DNA from: M1-B18 sp048264125
GTDB lineage: Bacteria > Bacillota > Clostridia > Peptostreptococcales > Natronincolaceae
Assembly (NCBI GenBank): GCA_048264125.1
Contig: JBLXDM010000010.1
Location: 1-64,000 of the forward strand
Direction of reading: 5' to 3'
DNA length: 64,000 bases
The notes beneath the pieces were generated by a model. That model was not told the origin of the DNA and searched no databases. It saw nothing but the letters and a program-made list of their open reading frames with translations. Of the stretch, positions 7,603-18,649 are shown piece by piece. A program made the position numbers and the translations under genes. How positions within the stretch are numbered: the first letter of the stretch is position 1; each line of letters opens with the position of its first letter.

Positions 7603-7928
7603 CACTTATTCTATTGTTTCCAATAGCGCTGACTATATCATGAACTTCTTACGAAGCCCTCTGGCGTGTTATGGAAGGAGAAATTTAATGTAAGGGAACA
7701 CACCCCTATGGATGCATGCCTCAATGGTTGGGGAATGTCCCCAATCAGATTCATTTCCTTCCATCCTAGTACTCCCTAGCCTAAGCCTTAGGAGCCTATG
7801 AGTCGATACAGGGCTTCAGGATTTCTCCCTTTACCCCTCGGTATTGCCGTCGTCTTTACGTTACGGTTTCACCGATGTAAGCCAGATTTTCACTTGCAGG
7901 TCACCCTACAAGGCGACTCTTTTTTTGA
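7603..7928 (-). mobile_element. Group I intron in the tmRNA T loop
   Basis: The 326-nt insertion begins after U of the T loop (7929) and ends in G (7603), as group I introns require. The 5' exon end CGAU plus UC pairs with the intron's internal guide GAGUCG, placing a U-G wobble exactly at the splice site. Core elements are recognisable: CGGTGAAACCG / ACGGCAATACCG near the 5' side, GAAATCCTGAAGCC (Q-like), ATCGACTCATAGG (R-like) and ATGATATAGTCAG (S-like), with GACT/AGTC able to form P7. There is no homing endonuclease frame. A truncated relative lies at 1782-1970. Excision would restore a perfect tmRNA. Confidence 0.9.
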
Positions 7929-8137
7929 ATCGAACCCCTGTCCGAAGGCCCTTCACCTTCAGCTTCTCCGAGCGCAGTTGTTGTTTTAGTTTCTCGCCTT
8001 ACCTGACACCCAACAACAGGTTCCAGACTCAGCCAGCCCCGATAATGCCACTTAAGGTCGAGACACCCCTTAAGCCGTTCCCTGCATATTTGACGCCCCT
8101 ATCCTAACGGCAGGAGGCTAGGTAGAGACGAGCGGAA

Positions 8138-8182
8138 CTAAGCCGCTAAAGCGTAATTATTGTTTGCGTTTATCTTTTTTGC
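8138..8182 (-). other. tmRNA proteolysis-tag reading frame
   Basis: Fourteen codons from GCA (8182) to GCT followed by TAG (8140-8138) read AKKINANNNYALAA. The YALAA end is the usual degradation signal added to stalled proteins. The resume codon GCA is inferred from the frame and the family pattern. Confidence 0.88.
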
Positions 8183-8391
8183 CCAGTTTTTTTACGTGAT
8201 TCCAAGCAAAACACGGCTCGCTACTCAAGACTCTAAACCCCCGTCGAAACCTGTACGCCCCCATGTTTTATATTAATGGACGATTATATCCATTATTAAC
8301 TGGTCGGTACTGATTACTTCACGGTTTTAATAACTATACACCATTCGTTATTCACTATTCACTATTTATTACTCACCATTCACTAACTCTT

Positions 8392-8859
8392 TTACGCCCT
8401 TTGTCGTTCTCTCAATTCCTTTTCGATCCTTCTTTGGGCGTCCTTCTTGGCTATTGCTTCTCGCTTGTCATACAGCTTTTTACCGATTGCAACACCAAGC
8501 TCTACTTTGATTAGTCCCTGCTTTAAATAAATGCTTAATGGAATCAGGGTGTAGCCCTTTTGCTGTGTATAGCCTATAAGCTTCCGAATCTCCTGCTTAT
8601 GCAGCAGAAGCTTTCTTGTTCTTAGAGGGTCCACATTAAATATATTTCCCTTTTCATAGGGGCTTATATGAACATTATTCAAAAAGACCTCACTGTTTTC
8701 GACTCTGGCATAGCCATCACGAATGTTGATCTTGCCCTGACGGATAGACTTAACCTCCGTCCCCTTCAGCTCAATTCCGCATTCATAGGTTTCCTCTACA
8801 AAAAAGTCAAACCTAGCCTTTTTATTTGTTGATAGTATCTTTACACCTTTGCTTTCCAT
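8392..8859 (-). CDS. smpB: SsrA-binding protein SmpB
   Basis: 155 residues, full length for SmpB, the tmRNA partner in trans-translation. Seen: the N-terminal [18 protein letters not shown] with the following [11 protein letters not shown], the central [11 protein letters not shown] and the basic C-terminal tail starting [18 protein letters not shown] that acts in the ribosomal mRNA channel. It lies 130 nt upstream of ssrA on the same strand, a common arrangement. Confidence 0.97.
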   Translation of the reverse strand: MESKGVKILSTNKKARFDFFVEETYECGIELKGTEVKSIRQGKINIRDGYARVENSEVFLNNVHISPYEKGNIFNVDPLRTRKLLLHKQEIRKLIGYTQQKGYTLIPLSIYLKQGLIKVELGVAIGKKLYDKREAIAKKDAQRRIEKELRERQRA

Positions 8860-9027
8860 TCCACATCACCCTCTGCAAAAGACTCCTTTAGAGACTTCTA
8901 GTATCATACCACAATATAGGCCTAAAGTCAATATTGCATGTATTTTCAATATCTTCCAACCCTCTTGTGGCCACGCATTGACTATTTTAATAATATAATC
9001 TATCTTTTATTTGATTCCCCTTATTTT

Positions 9028-9705
9028 CTAAAGGATTTTTTCAATTATCACTAGTTCCTTTATGCTGCTGATGAGTCCATAAACCACTACCTTATCACCC
9101 AGCTGAAACACAAGATCATTTTTAGGAAAATGCACCATGTGGGAGCCTCTATCAATATTAAGAACCTGTATATAGTTTTGCTTTAAGCCTGAACTCTTAA
9201 GGGGTAAACCCAGCAATGAGCTATCCTCATCTATTATAAATTCTGCTACGCCATATTCGTCGTTAAGCCTAAGCACCTCTTCTACCGTCTTGTTTTTACT
9301 ATAATTCTTCATCTGTTTAACTATTTGCCTTTCTATCATTGACTCAAGCCTATCTAACATCCTTTTATTTCTAAATAGCAGGAGTATTAAAACCAGTGCC
9401 AGCGCAGCCAAGAATGTAAAAAACATGAACTCCTGATGACTCCTTAGGGCACTTATTATTATACTAATAAAGGTAGCGGTAGTGACATAGCTTACCAGCA
9501 TCAGTCCCTCTACTATTTTTCTTCTAGTTGGATGCTGGGTTATTAATTCCGATTCTCTTGTTGTAAAGCCGGTATGGGTAATTATTGAGATTACCTGAAA
9601 CCTTGCCTTATCCATATCCAGTCCCGTAACCTTTAATGCTATTGAAAGCACCTCAACCAGCAGTGCTAGAAACAGTAGTATTGTAAAACCATAGGCTATC
9701 GGCAT
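9028..9705 (-). CDS. Membrane protein with C-terminal TrkA_C domain
   Basis: 225 residues from ATG 9705, chosen because GGGGGGAG lies just before it; an upstream ATG at 9732 lacks a site. There are about three membrane helices (about residues 4-25, 65-90, 95-112) and then a soluble part with a TrkA_C-like fold (about 145-225: FIIDEDSSLLGLPL, GDKVVVYG). TrkA_C domains bind small ligands such as cyclic di-AMP in ion-transport proteins. The substrate is unknown. It stands between rnr and smpB. Confidence 0.7.
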   Translation of the reverse strand: MPIAYGFTILLFLALLVEVLSIALKVTGLDMDKARFQVISIITHTGFTTRESELITQHPTRRKIVEGLMLVSYVTTATFISIIISALRSHQEFMFFTFLAALALVLILLLFRNKRMLDRLESMIERQIVKQMKNYSKNKTVEEVLRLNDEYGVAEFIIDEDSSLLGLPLKSSGLKQNYIQVLNIDRGSHMVHFPKNDLVFQLGDKVVVYGLISSIKELVIIEKIL

Positions 9706-9828
9706 TTGGTCTCCCCCCTTACCCTGTAACACTTTATTATTTATATGATTATTCCCTAGCTATTATAATCTTACTTATAGCTATCGAGGTAAAATTCAAA
9801 GGAGAGGCGAACCTCTCCTGTATGTGTT

Positions 9829-11949
9829 TTAGCTCTCAACCAGCATAAAATCTATTTCCTTCATCTGAACATTTACCTTGGTAACCTGAATCTTCACTAC
9901 ATCTCCAATTCGGAATACTCTTTTTTTGCGTTCACCGGTTAAGATCAGATTTTGACTATCAAAATTGTAATAATCATCCTCCAGCGAGCTTAATCTTATT
10001 AGCCCTTCGATGGTGTTGTCTAATTCAATAAACATACCAAAGGAGGTGATGCTTGATATGATACCCTCGAAGACCTCTCCTATATGACCTTGCATATATT
10101 CTGCCTTCTTCAGGTCTACAGTTTCCCTTTCGGCCTCCTCTGCAGCTCTTTCTCTGGTTGAGGATTGGTCGGCAAAATAGCCTACACAGCCATTCATTTT
10201 CTTTAACCAGCCATCTGTGGCTTTCTTGGATATTACCGCCTTAATGATTCTATGGATGATTAGGTCAGGATATCTTCTGATCGGCGATGTAAAGTGAGAA
10301 TAATACTCTGCTGCCAGTCCGAAGTGTCCGGTATTGCTTGGTGCATATCTGGCCTTTCTTAAGGACCTTAGCATCAAGGTATTTATAACAGCCTCTTCCT
10401 TTGTGCCCTCTATCTTCTTTAGAAGCTCCTGCAGGGCCTTTGGATGAACCTCTGAATTAAGTCCCTTCAGATGATAGCCGAAGTTATGTATGAATTTATT
10501 AAAATCCTCCATCTTTTCTTCGCTGGGGTCCTCATGAATTCTGTAGACAAAGGGTACATTCAACCAGTAGAAGTGCTCTGCCACCGTCTCATTACATACC
10601 AGCATAAATTCCTCTATAATGCGGTTAGCAATCCTTCGCTCGTACTTTCTAATCTCTATTGGCCTGCTTTTTTCGTCCAGTATAACCTTAGCCTCTGGGA
10701 AGTCGAAGTCTATTGCTCCCCTGGCCTCCCTCTTATTCCTCAGGACTAAGCTCAGCTCCTCCATAAGCTTAAAGTCCTCCACCAGGCCCTCATACTTCTC
10801 CTTCAGCTCCTGATCATCCTTTTCCAGTATATCTGAAACATGCTCATATATCATTCGTTCGTCAATATTTATAACCGACTCCATGATCTGGTGCTCTACC
10901 ACCTTGCCATGCTTATCTATCTCCATCATACAGGTTAAGGACAGACGGTTAATCTTTGGATTTAAGCTGCAAACCCCATTTGAAAGCTTCTGTGGCAGCA
11001 TAGGTATAACTCGGTCCACCAAATAGACGCTGGTGCCGCGTTTTACAGCCTCTTTATCTAACTCTGTTCCATCCTTCACATAATGGCTGACATCGGCTAT
11101 ATGTACTCCTAGTCTATAGTTGCCGTTTTCCAGCCTCTCTACCGAAACTGCATCATCCAGGTCCTTGGCATCGGCACCATCTATGGTAACCATCCTTAGG
11201 CCCCTCAGGTCTGTCCTTCGAGCTATTTCCTCCTCTGGAATTTCCTCTGGTATGGCGTCTGTTTCACTGATTACAGCCTCTGGAAACTCTAAATCCAGCT
11301 TGTGCTTTCGTATAATAGCCAGAATATTGGTTTCTCCATCATCCTTGAAGCCTAAAATTTCTGTAATTTTGCCCTCAGGGTTTCTTCTGGCCTCAGGCCA
11401 TCTTGTAATCTCACAAACCACCTTATGACCGTCCTTGGCCTTAAGGCTATCACCCTTAGATACATAAATATCCGCATTTATTCTTGGATCATCCGGTACT
11501 ACAAAGCCAAAATTTCTGCTTTCCTCATAGGTTCCAACCACTTCAAAGTTTGCCCTATCTAATATTCTGATGATCTCGCCTTCTGCTCTTTTGCTGTTGG
11601 TATTTAAGGTATTCACTCTAGCTATAACTCTGTCATTATGCATTGCCCCATTCATTAGGTTGGCGGCTATAAAAACGTCAGCAACATCCTCATAGTCTGA
11701 TATGACAAAGCCGAAGCCCTTTGCATTACCCTGTAATCTACCCACTATAAGACCCATTCTTTCAGGTACGCCATAGCGTTTCTTTCTTGTTTTTATAATC
11801 AATCCCTCTGCTGTCATTTCATCCAATATACCGGCAAACTTTTTTTGGTCCTTTTTAGATATTGTAAGGGCCTCCGCCAGTTCCTCCTCCAGCATTGGAT
11901 TATATGCAGATTCCCTCATAAATTCAACAATACGTTCTTTTATTGTCAA
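9829..11949 (-). CDS. rnr: Ribonuclease R
   Basis: 706 residues, typical of RNase R, a 3'-5' exoribonuclease. Order: N-terminal winged helix (about 1-65), two cold-shock domains (about 70-230), the RNB catalytic domain with the acidic cluster DGADAKDLDDAVSVE (about 255-270), and a C-terminal S1 domain (GEVFEGIISSITSFGMFIEL, about 620-700). The start is TTG 11949 after GGAGGGG. The position upstream of smpB/ssrA is the usual secG-rnr-smpB-ssrA order, here with extra genes. RNase R also degrades non-stop mRNA with tmRNA. Confidence 0.97.
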   Translation of the reverse strand: MTIKERIVEFMRESAYNPMLEEELAEALTISKKDQKKFAGILDEMTAEGLIIKTRKKRYGVPERMGLIVGRLQGNAKGFGFVISDYEDVADVFIAANLMNGAMHNDRVIARVNTLNTNSKRAEGEIIRILDRANFEVVGTYEESRNFGFVVPDDPRINADIYVSKGDSLKAKDGHKVVCEITRWPEARRNPEGKITEILGFKDDGETNILAIIRKHKLDLEFPEAVISETDAIPEEIPEEEIARRTDLRGLRMVTIDGADAKDLDDAVSVERLENGNYRLGVHIADVSHYVKDGTELDKEAVKRGTSVYLVDRVIPMLPQKLSNGVCSLNPKINRLSLTCMMEIDKHGKVVEHQIMESVINIDERMIYEHVSDILEKDDQELKEKYEGLVEDFKLMEELSLVLRNKREARGAIDFDFPEAKVILDEKSRPIEIRKYERRIANRIIEEFMLVCNETVAEHFYWLNVPFVYRIHEDPSEEKMEDFNKFIHNFGYHLKGLNSEVHPKALQELLKKIEGTKEEAVINTLMLRSLRKARYAPSNTGHFGLAAEYYSHFTSPIRRYPDLIIHRIIKAVISKKATDGWLKKMNGCVGYFADQSSTRERAAEEAERETVDLKKAEYMQGHIGEVFEGIISSITSFGMFIELDNTIEGLIRLSSLEDDYYNFDSQNLILTGERKKRVFRIGDVVKIQVTKVNVQMKEIDFMLVES

Positions 11950-12050
11950 GTCAACCCCTCCTTTGCGTTTAAACTAAATTTTATATTCATTATTTGCATT
12001 TTACTATTTATTTATGTTATGTATTTCCGAGGAAATACTTTAAAACGACA

Positions 12051-12359
12051 TTATAGGTAGTAGTACAGCATGATTATTGAAAATAGCTTATTTAGCAGTA
12101 TACATAACGGTACTCCTATGTAGAATTTCTTCTTGCTTATCTTATGATGAAAAACCACCATCCCTATTAACTCTCCTAAGGCTCCCCCAATGATAGCCAA
12201 TAGCAGGAGTAGATTCTCCGGTACTCTTCGAAGCTTTTTTACAGCCATATACTTATCATAGCCCATTACACCAAAGGTAATACAGCTAATACTAAGGCTG
12301 TAAATAAAATATATTGTTAGCGGCAGTGAGAAATGCTTTAGCAACACACTTATCGTCAT
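12051..12359 (-). CDS. DUF1294 small membrane protein
   Basis: 102 residues with three predicted membrane helices and the motifs FGVMGYDKYMAVK, RVPENLLLLLAIIGGALGE and FHHKISKKKFYIG, which match the DUF1294 family. ATG 12359 follows a GGGGGC-rich weak site. Function unknown. Confidence 0.8.
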   Translation of the reverse strand: MTISVLLKHFSLPLTIYFIYSLSISCITFGVMGYDKYMAVKKLRRVPENLLLLLAIIGGALGELIGMVVFHHKISKKKFYIGVPLCILLNKLFSIIMLYYYL

Positions 12360-12449
12360 TTAATTTGCCCCCTTTACTAATTATACCTATATGATGCATT
12401 TTAAATCACCTGATTACTTTATTGGGATAGATAAATCCATCCTATTAGT

Positions 12450-12480
12450 AAAAAAGCCCTTAATCGACTGATTAAGGGCT
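12450..12480 (-). terminator. Terminator after hppA
   Basis: On the minus strand AGCCCTTAATCAG / CGATTAAGGGCT hairpin followed by TTTTT, directly after the hppA stop. Confidence 0.9.
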
Positions 12481-12490
12481 CTGTATGCTT

Positions 12491-14503
12491 TTAGTCAAAC
12501 AATCTCATTAGCATGCCGCCATATCTTAGGAACAATGGGGCAAATACTACTGATACAATCGTCATTAATTTGATTAAAATGTTAATTGATGGACCGGAGG
12601 TATCCTTGAAGGGATCTCCTACTGTATCACCAACAACTGCAGCCTTATGAGGCTCGCTTCCCTTACCGCCATGATTTCCTTCTTCGATGTATTTCTTAGC
12701 ATTATCCCATGCTCCACCGGCATTTGCCATCATGATAGCTAAAAGAACTCCCGACACCAATGATCCTGCCAATAGTCCACCTACTGCATCTGATCCGAAA
12801 AGCACTCCGATGATTATTGGAGAAACTACCGCCAATATTCCCGGAACAATCATCTCTCTAAGAGCAGCTGCTGTACTGATATCCACGCAGGTTGCATATT
12901 CAGGCTTCCCTGTCCCCTCCATAATACCAGGTATTTCTCTAAACTGTCTTCTTACCTCTTCAATCATCTCAAAAGCAGCTTTTCCAACCGCCTCCATAGT
13001 CATTGCAGAGAATAGGAATGGCAGCATTCCACCAATCAGCATACCGGCAATTACAGAAGGCTTTGTGATATCAATAGAAGTTAAACCAACAGCAGCTGTG
13101 TAGGTTGCGAATAAAGCCAATGCAGTTAATGCTGCAGAACCTATTGCAAAGCCCTTACCCATAGCAGCTGTAGTGTTACCAACTGAGTCCAATTTATCTG
13201 TAATCTTTCTTACTTCCTTAGGCAGATCGCACATTTCCGCAATACCACCTGCATTGTCAGCTATTGGACCGTATGCATCAACTGCTACTGTCATACCTGC
13301 TGTTGCCAGCATGCCTACTGCTGCTAATGCGATACCAAATAATCCAGCTACGCCATATGAAATCAAGATTCCAACTGCAATTAATATGATCGGCCAAGCA
13401 GTTGAAAGCATCCCTACTGCTAGTCCACTTATAATTGTTGTAGCTGGTCCTGTTTCAGATTGCTTTGCGATTCTCTTTACATATTTAAAGCTTGATGACG
13501 TATAAATCTCTGTTAGCTGTCCGATTACTATACCAACAACCAGACCTGTAACTACGGCATAGAAGCCCTTTGTATCTCCAAGTATGTTTGTACTTAAGAA
13601 ATAAGTAGCAATAATAGTAATAATTCCGCTTACATAAGTACCCATTTTTAATGATTTTTGCGGATCTGTATTTTCGTCTCCCTTAACAAAGAAGGTTCCG
13701 ATAATTGATGCAACAATACCTACTGCAGCCAGCATTAATGTAAAGAAGGCGCCCGCTACATCATATGCTAATAAGCCTAAAGCAATAGCAGATATAATAG
13801 ATCCAACATAGGACTCAAATAAATCTGCTCCCATACCTGCAACGTCACCAACATTGTCACCAACGTTATCTGCAATAACTGCAGGGTTTCTTGGGTCATC
13901 CTCCGGAATTCCAGCTTCAACCTTACCAACAAGGTCAGCTCCAACGTCTGCTGCCTTTGTATATATACCACCACCAACACGTCCAAATAATGCGATTGAT
14001 GATGCACCTAATGCAAAGCCTGTAATGATGCTAGCAGTATCCGTTGGTGAATTGGAAAGATTAAGAAATAAATAAAGTCCACCTACTCCTAGCAATCCCA
14101 AACCAACTACTGACATGCCCATTACTGCGCCGCCTGAAAAGGCTACACTTAAGGCCTTATTCATACCGCCTTGCATTGCCGCATTTGCAGTTCTAACGTT
14201 CGCCTTAGTAGCAACCTGCATACCAAAGAAACCAGCTAAACCTGAGAATACAGCTCCTACTAGAAAGCATATGGCAGTAGGCCAACCAATACCAAAGCCT
14301 AACACAACAAAAAGTACTAAAGCAAAAATAACAAGAGCTTTATATTCTCTTGTTAAGAAAGCCATAGCACCCTCATGGATATAAGATGAAATCTCCTTCA
14401 TTCTTTCAGTACCAACATCTACACGATTAATCTTTGATGCAAGTATGTAAGCAAATATTAATGCGATGATGCCTACAATCGGTGCAAGAATAGTAAAATC
14501 CAT
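12491..14503 (-). CDS. hppA: Membrane-bound ion-pumping pyrophosphatase
   Basis: 670 residues with about 16 membrane helices. It couples hydrolysis of pyrophosphate to Na+ or H+ export. The pyrophosphate/Mg site motifs are present: [20 protein letters not shown] and [14 protein letters not shown] (about 200-235), plus [12 protein letters not shown] (about 415) and [16 protein letters not shown] near the C-terminus. The determinant [10 protein letters not shown] has Ala where K+-independent enzymes have Lys, so a K+-dependent type is inferred. Whether Na+ or H+ moves was not resolved. ATG 14503 follows AGGAGGAG. Confidence 0.95.
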   Translation of the reverse strand: MDFTILAPIVGIIALIFAYILASKINRVDVGTERMKEISSYIHEGAMAFLTREYKALVIFALVLFVVLGFGIGWPTAICFLVGAVFSGLAGFFGMQVATKANVRTANAAMQGGMNKALSVAFSGGAVMGMSVVGLGLLGVGGLYLFLNLSNSPTDTASIITGFALGASSIALFGRVGGGIYTKAADVGADLVGKVEAGIPEDDPRNPAVIADNVGDNVGDVAGMGADLFESYVGSIISAIALGLLAYDVAGAFFTLMLAAVGIVASIIGTFFVKGDENTDPQKSLKMGTYVSGIITIIATYFLSTNILGDTKGFYAVVTGLVVGIVIGQLTEIYTSSSFKYVKRIAKQSETGPATTIISGLAVGMLSTAWPIILIAVGILISYGVAGLFGIALAAVGMLATAGMTVAVDAYGPIADNAGGIAEMCDLPKEVRKITDKLDSVGNTTAAMGKGFAIGSAALTALALFATYTAAVGLTSIDITKPSVIAGMLIGGMLPFLFSAMTMEAVGKAAFEMIEEVRRQFREIPGIMEGTGKPEYATCVDISTAAALREMIVPGILAVVSPIIIGVLFGSDAVGGLLAGSLVSGVLLAIMMANAGGAWDNAKKYIEEGNHGGKGSEPHKAAVVGDTVGDPFKDTSGPSINILIKLMTIVSVVFAPLFLRYGGMLMRLFD

Positions 14504-14541
14504 TTTAAAGTGCTCCTCCTTAAACTTATTCAGTTTTATAT

Positions 14542-14772
14542 TTATCTTTGAATTGCAACTAAAGCTATAGCAACAATTAAGAACATTGCTGCTGCAATTG
14601 AAGTTACCTTACTTAGCATGCCCTCATAGCCTCTACCTTGTTTGCCCCATATTTGCTCTGCTCCTCCAGTAATTGAACCAGATAAACCAGCACTTTTACC
14701 AGATTGTAATAAAATACTTCCAATTAATATTAATGATACGATAACCTGAATTACCATTAAAACTATTCTCAT
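14542..14772 (-). CDS. secG: Preprotein translocase subunit SecG
   Basis: 76 residues from ATG 14772, chosen for the AGGAGGTGG site; a longer frame upstream lacks a site and includes a non-hydrophobic leader. Two membrane helices (about 4-22, 54-74) flank the SecG loop [20 protein letters not shown]. It stimulates SecYE/SecA-dependent export. Confidence 0.92.
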   Translation of the reverse strand: MRIVLMVIQVIVSLILIGSILLQSGKSAGLSGSITGGAEQIWGKQGRGYEGMLSKVTSIAAAMFLIVAIALVAIQR

Positions 14773-14945
14773 TTCTCCACCTCCTATACGACAGATTAAC
14801 ATGAATATTTTAACACAGCCCCTGAGGAAAAGCAACCAATTAATTCAAATCTCAAGGGATCATATGTGTCTTTCCATATCCTGCGTCCTTCGTATTTTTA
14901 CATTATAATTATTAGCATTAAGGAATGAAAATTCAGTATTTCTTA

Positions 14946-14986
14946 AAAATAATAATAAGGGCAAGCAAGCCACCCTTATTATTATT
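14946..14986 (-). terminator. Terminator of the glycolytic operon
   Basis: On the minus strand AATAATAATAAGGG and CCCTTATTATTATT form a 14 bp stem, followed by TTTAAG. It closes the cggR-gap-pgk-tpiA-gpmI-eno operon and separates it from secG. Confidence 0.85.
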
Positions 14987-15016
14987 GGTATTAATTGTAT
15001 ATTTTATACTTGCTTA

Positions 15017-16318
<1,302 letters not shown>

Positions 16319-16339
16319 TTATCCATATTAATTTATATT

Positions 16340-17875
16340 CTAGCCCTTAATTATTAGGGCTTCTCCGGTCATTTCCTCTGGCTTAGGCAGTCCCAGCATA
16401 TCCAACAGCGTTGGTGCTATATCACATAGCCTTCCACCCTCTCTAAGCGCTACCTTGCCCACTCCTGCAATAATTAAAGGAACAGGATTTAATGTATGGG
16501 CTGTTACTGGTGCTCCGGTGGCTTCATCCAACAGCTCCTCTGAGTTTCCATGATCTGAGGTGATGATTACCTTGCCACTTTTCTCAAGAATTGCATCTAC
16601 CACTTTACCCAAACAGCTGTCTACAGTTTCCAGCGCCTTTACAACTGCATCAAATACCCCTGTATGTCCAACCATATCGGGATTTGCAAAGTTAAGCACT
16701 ATAAAGTCATGCTTATTTTCCTCCAATGCCTTCAACAGCTCCTCTGTAACCTCCTGGGCACTCATTTCAGGCTTTAGGTCATAGGTTGCCACCATGGGTG
16801 ATGGTATCAGGCTTCTATCCTCTCCGGGGTATTCGGCCTCTATTCCACCATTAAAGAAATAGGTGACATGGGCGTATTTTTCCGTTTCGGCTATCCTAAA
16901 CTGCTTAACTCCCAGACCACTTAGGTATTCGCCTATTGTATTTTTAAGGCTTTGGGGCTCATAGGCAACCTTTACCCCGACTATGCTCTTATCGTATTGG
17001 GTCATGCTGACATAATGCAATGGAAAAATGCCCTTTTCTCTGACAAAGCCTTTAAATTCATCATCCATAAAGGCACGGGTCAGCTGTCTCGCCCTATCGG
17101 GTCTAAAGTTTATGAAGATAATCGAATCCTCGGAGTCAATGGTATGAGCAGCACCATTGTCTAGGATTACTGTAGGCATAACGAACTCGTCATTTTCTCC
17201 GTTCTCGTATGCTGCTTCAACTGCCTTTACAGGGCAATCAGCCGTTCTTCCAGCTCCCAGTACCATAGCATCATAGGCTAATTTAACTCTATCCCATCTA
17301 TTGTCCCTATCCATTGCATAGTATCGACCTGATACGGTTGCCACCTTGCCTACACCAATTTCCTTAAGCTTTTCCAGAAGCTCCTTCATATAGCCTAGTG
17401 CACTGGTGGGGGGAGTATCTCTGCCGTCTAGGAAGCAATGAATATAAACCTCCTGAAGACCTTTTTTTGCAGCCAGCCTCAGCAGAGCATACAAATGCTC
17501 TGTATGGCTGTGAACGCCACCATCCGACAAAAGTCCCATAAGATGTAGCCCTTTGCCCTTTTCCTTTGCTGCTTCTATCGCAGTGTTTAATACAGGATTC
17601 TCGTAGAAGGCTCCTGTTCTTATTTCCTGAGATATTCTGGTAAGCTCCTGATATACGATTCTTCCAGCACCTATGTTTAAGTGACCTACCTCTGAATTTC
17701 CCATTTGTCCCTCTGGAAGTCCAACTGCAAGCCCGCTGGCCTCAATCGTGGTGTTGGGAAATTGATTCACATATCTATTGTAATTTGGCAGCCTTGCAGC
17801 CTTTATGGCATTTCCATAGTCAGAGCTGCTGATGCCAAAGCCGTCAAGTATAATTAATGCTACGGGCTTTTTCAT
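16340..17875 (-). CDS. gpmI: 2,3-bisphosphoglycerate-independent phosphoglycerate mutase
   Basis: 511 residues, alkaline-phosphatase superfamily, Mn2+-dependent. Metal and phosphoserine motifs: LIILDGFGIS (metal Asp), GQMGNSEVGHLNIGAGR with the catalytic Ser, HCFLDGRDTPP, NFANPDMVGHTG and ITSDHGNSEEL. It converts 3-phosphoglycerate to 2-phosphoglycerate. It sits between tpiA (14 nt gap) and eno. Confidence 0.98.
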   Translation of the reverse strand: MKKPVALIILDGFGISSSDYGNAIKAARLPNYNRYVNQFPNTTIEASGLAVGLPEGQMGNSEVGHLNIGAGRIVYQELTRISQEIRTGAFYENPVLNTAIEAAKEKGKGLHLMGLLSDGGVHSHTEHLYALLRLAAKKGLQEVYIHCFLDGRDTPPTSALGYMKELLEKLKEIGVGKVATVSGRYYAMDRDNRWDRVKLAYDAMVLGAGRTADCPVKAVEAAYENGENDEFVMPTVILDNGAAHTIDSEDSIIFINFRPDRARQLTRAFMDDEFKGFVREKGIFPLHYVSMTQYDKSIVGVKVAYEPQSLKNTIGEYLSGLGVKQFRIAETEKYAHVTYFFNGGIEAEYPGEDRSLIPSPMVATYDLKPEMSAQEVTEELLKALEENKHDFIVLNFANPDMVGHTGVFDAVVKALETVDSCLGKVVDAILEKSGKVIITSDHGNSEELLDEATGAPVTAHTLNPVPLIIAGVGKVALREGGRLCDIAPTLLDMLGLPKPEEMTGEALIIKG

Positions 17876-17889
17876 AATGTACCCTCCTT

Positions 17890-18636
17890 CTAGAAATTTA
17901 CAATTTCTAAGAACGACGCTGCATCCAGGCTGGCGCCACCAACTAAAGCTCCGTCAATGTCATCCTCCTGCATAATTTCAGTTGCATTTGAAGGCTTTAC
18001 GCTTCCACCATATTGAATACGTAGGGCCTCTGAAATGATATCGTCGTATTTTTCCTTTACGGTTTCCCTAATAAATGCAATAACCTCATTTGCATCCTGT
18101 GCAGAGGCAGTTTTCCCGGTGCCTATAGCCCAAACCGGCTCATAGGCAATTACGATATCCGCCATAGCTGCATTGTCCACGCCCTCTAGAGCCTTTAGCA
18201 CCTGAGATTTAACTATATCGAAGGTAATTCCCTGTTCTCTTTGCTCCAGAGTCTCCCCCACGCATAATATTGGCTTTATTCCCTTTTCCAGTGCCTTTAA
18301 AACCTTTTTATTCACTGTCTCATCGGTCTCAGCAAAATATTGTCTTCTTTCGGAGTGTCCTATTACGACATAATCCACGCCTATTTCCTTTAGAAAATCT
18401 GCTGAGATCTCTCCTGTGAAGGCACCGGCATCCTCCCAGTGCATGTTTTGAGCAGCAACCTTTATATTTGTAGCGCCGGCTGCCTTCTTCACCTCAGCTA
18501 AGCAGGTGTAGGGACAGCAAACCACTACCTCTACGTCGGTATTTTTTACCTCAGCCTTAATAGCCTCTACAAATTCTACCGCTTCCGCTATTGTCTTATA
18601 CATCTTCCAGTTTCCTGCAATGATTGGTCTTCGCAT
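17890..18636 (-). CDS. tpiA: Triosephosphate isomerase
   Basis: 248 residues from ATG 18636, preceded by TAGGAGGG and matching the family N-terminus MRRPIIAGNWKMYK; a longer frame reaching into pgk is not needed. Catalytic His is in VIGHSERR and catalytic Glu in AYEPVWAIGTGKTA; the phosphate loop YGGSVKPSN is present. It begins 13 nt after the pgk stop, so translation is probably coupled. Confidence 0.98.
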   Translation of the reverse strand: MRRPIIAGNWKMYKTIAEAVEFVEAIKAEVKNTDVEVVVCCPYTCLAEVKKAAGATNIKVAAQNMHWEDAGAFTGEISADFLKEIGVDYVVIGHSERRQYFAETDETVNKKVLKALEKGIKPILCVGETLEQREQGITFDIVKSQVLKALEGVDNAAMADIVIAYEPVWAIGTGKTASAQDANEVIAFIRETVKEKYDDIISEALRIQYGGSVKPSNATEIMQEDDIDGALVGGASLDAASFLEIVNF

Positions 18637-18649
18637 TTTATATTCCCTC

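Larger units (their letters stand above)
7586..8262 (-). ncRNA. ssrA: tmRNA gene (ssrA), interrupted by a group I intron
   Basis: The 5' end GGGGGCGTACAGGTTTCGAC (8262 downward) is the classic tmRNA start and its GGGGGCG pairs with the 3' acceptor strand CGCCTCC. The tag frame lies at 8138-8182. The pseudoknot region and the AAGGTGAAGGGCCTTCGGA helix lead to the T arm. After GGGGTTCGAT the gene is broken by 326 nt and resumes with TCCCCTCGCCTCCACCA. Joining the two parts restores a T arm with an AGGGG/CCCCT stem and TTCGATT loop, giving a mature RNA of about 351 nt, normal for the family. smpB lies directly upstream. Function (trans-translation) is established for the family; splicing is inferred from the intron sequence. 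Confidence 0.95.

Noticed and set aside
7603..7928. Insertion sequence or permuted (two-piece) tmRNA as the cause of the split ssrA
   Set aside because: No transposase or target duplication; the 5' and 3' parts are in normal order, and the insert has group I intron features with exact splice-site logic.
7798..8107. Plus-strand open frames of 63 and 87 codons over ssrA
   Set aside because: They are antisense to the tmRNA and its intron and lack ribosome binding sites.
12687..14384. Plus-strand frames over hppA, and similar long frames opposite gap, pgk, eno and other genes
   Set aside because: They are mirror frames of well-conserved genes and have no start signals.
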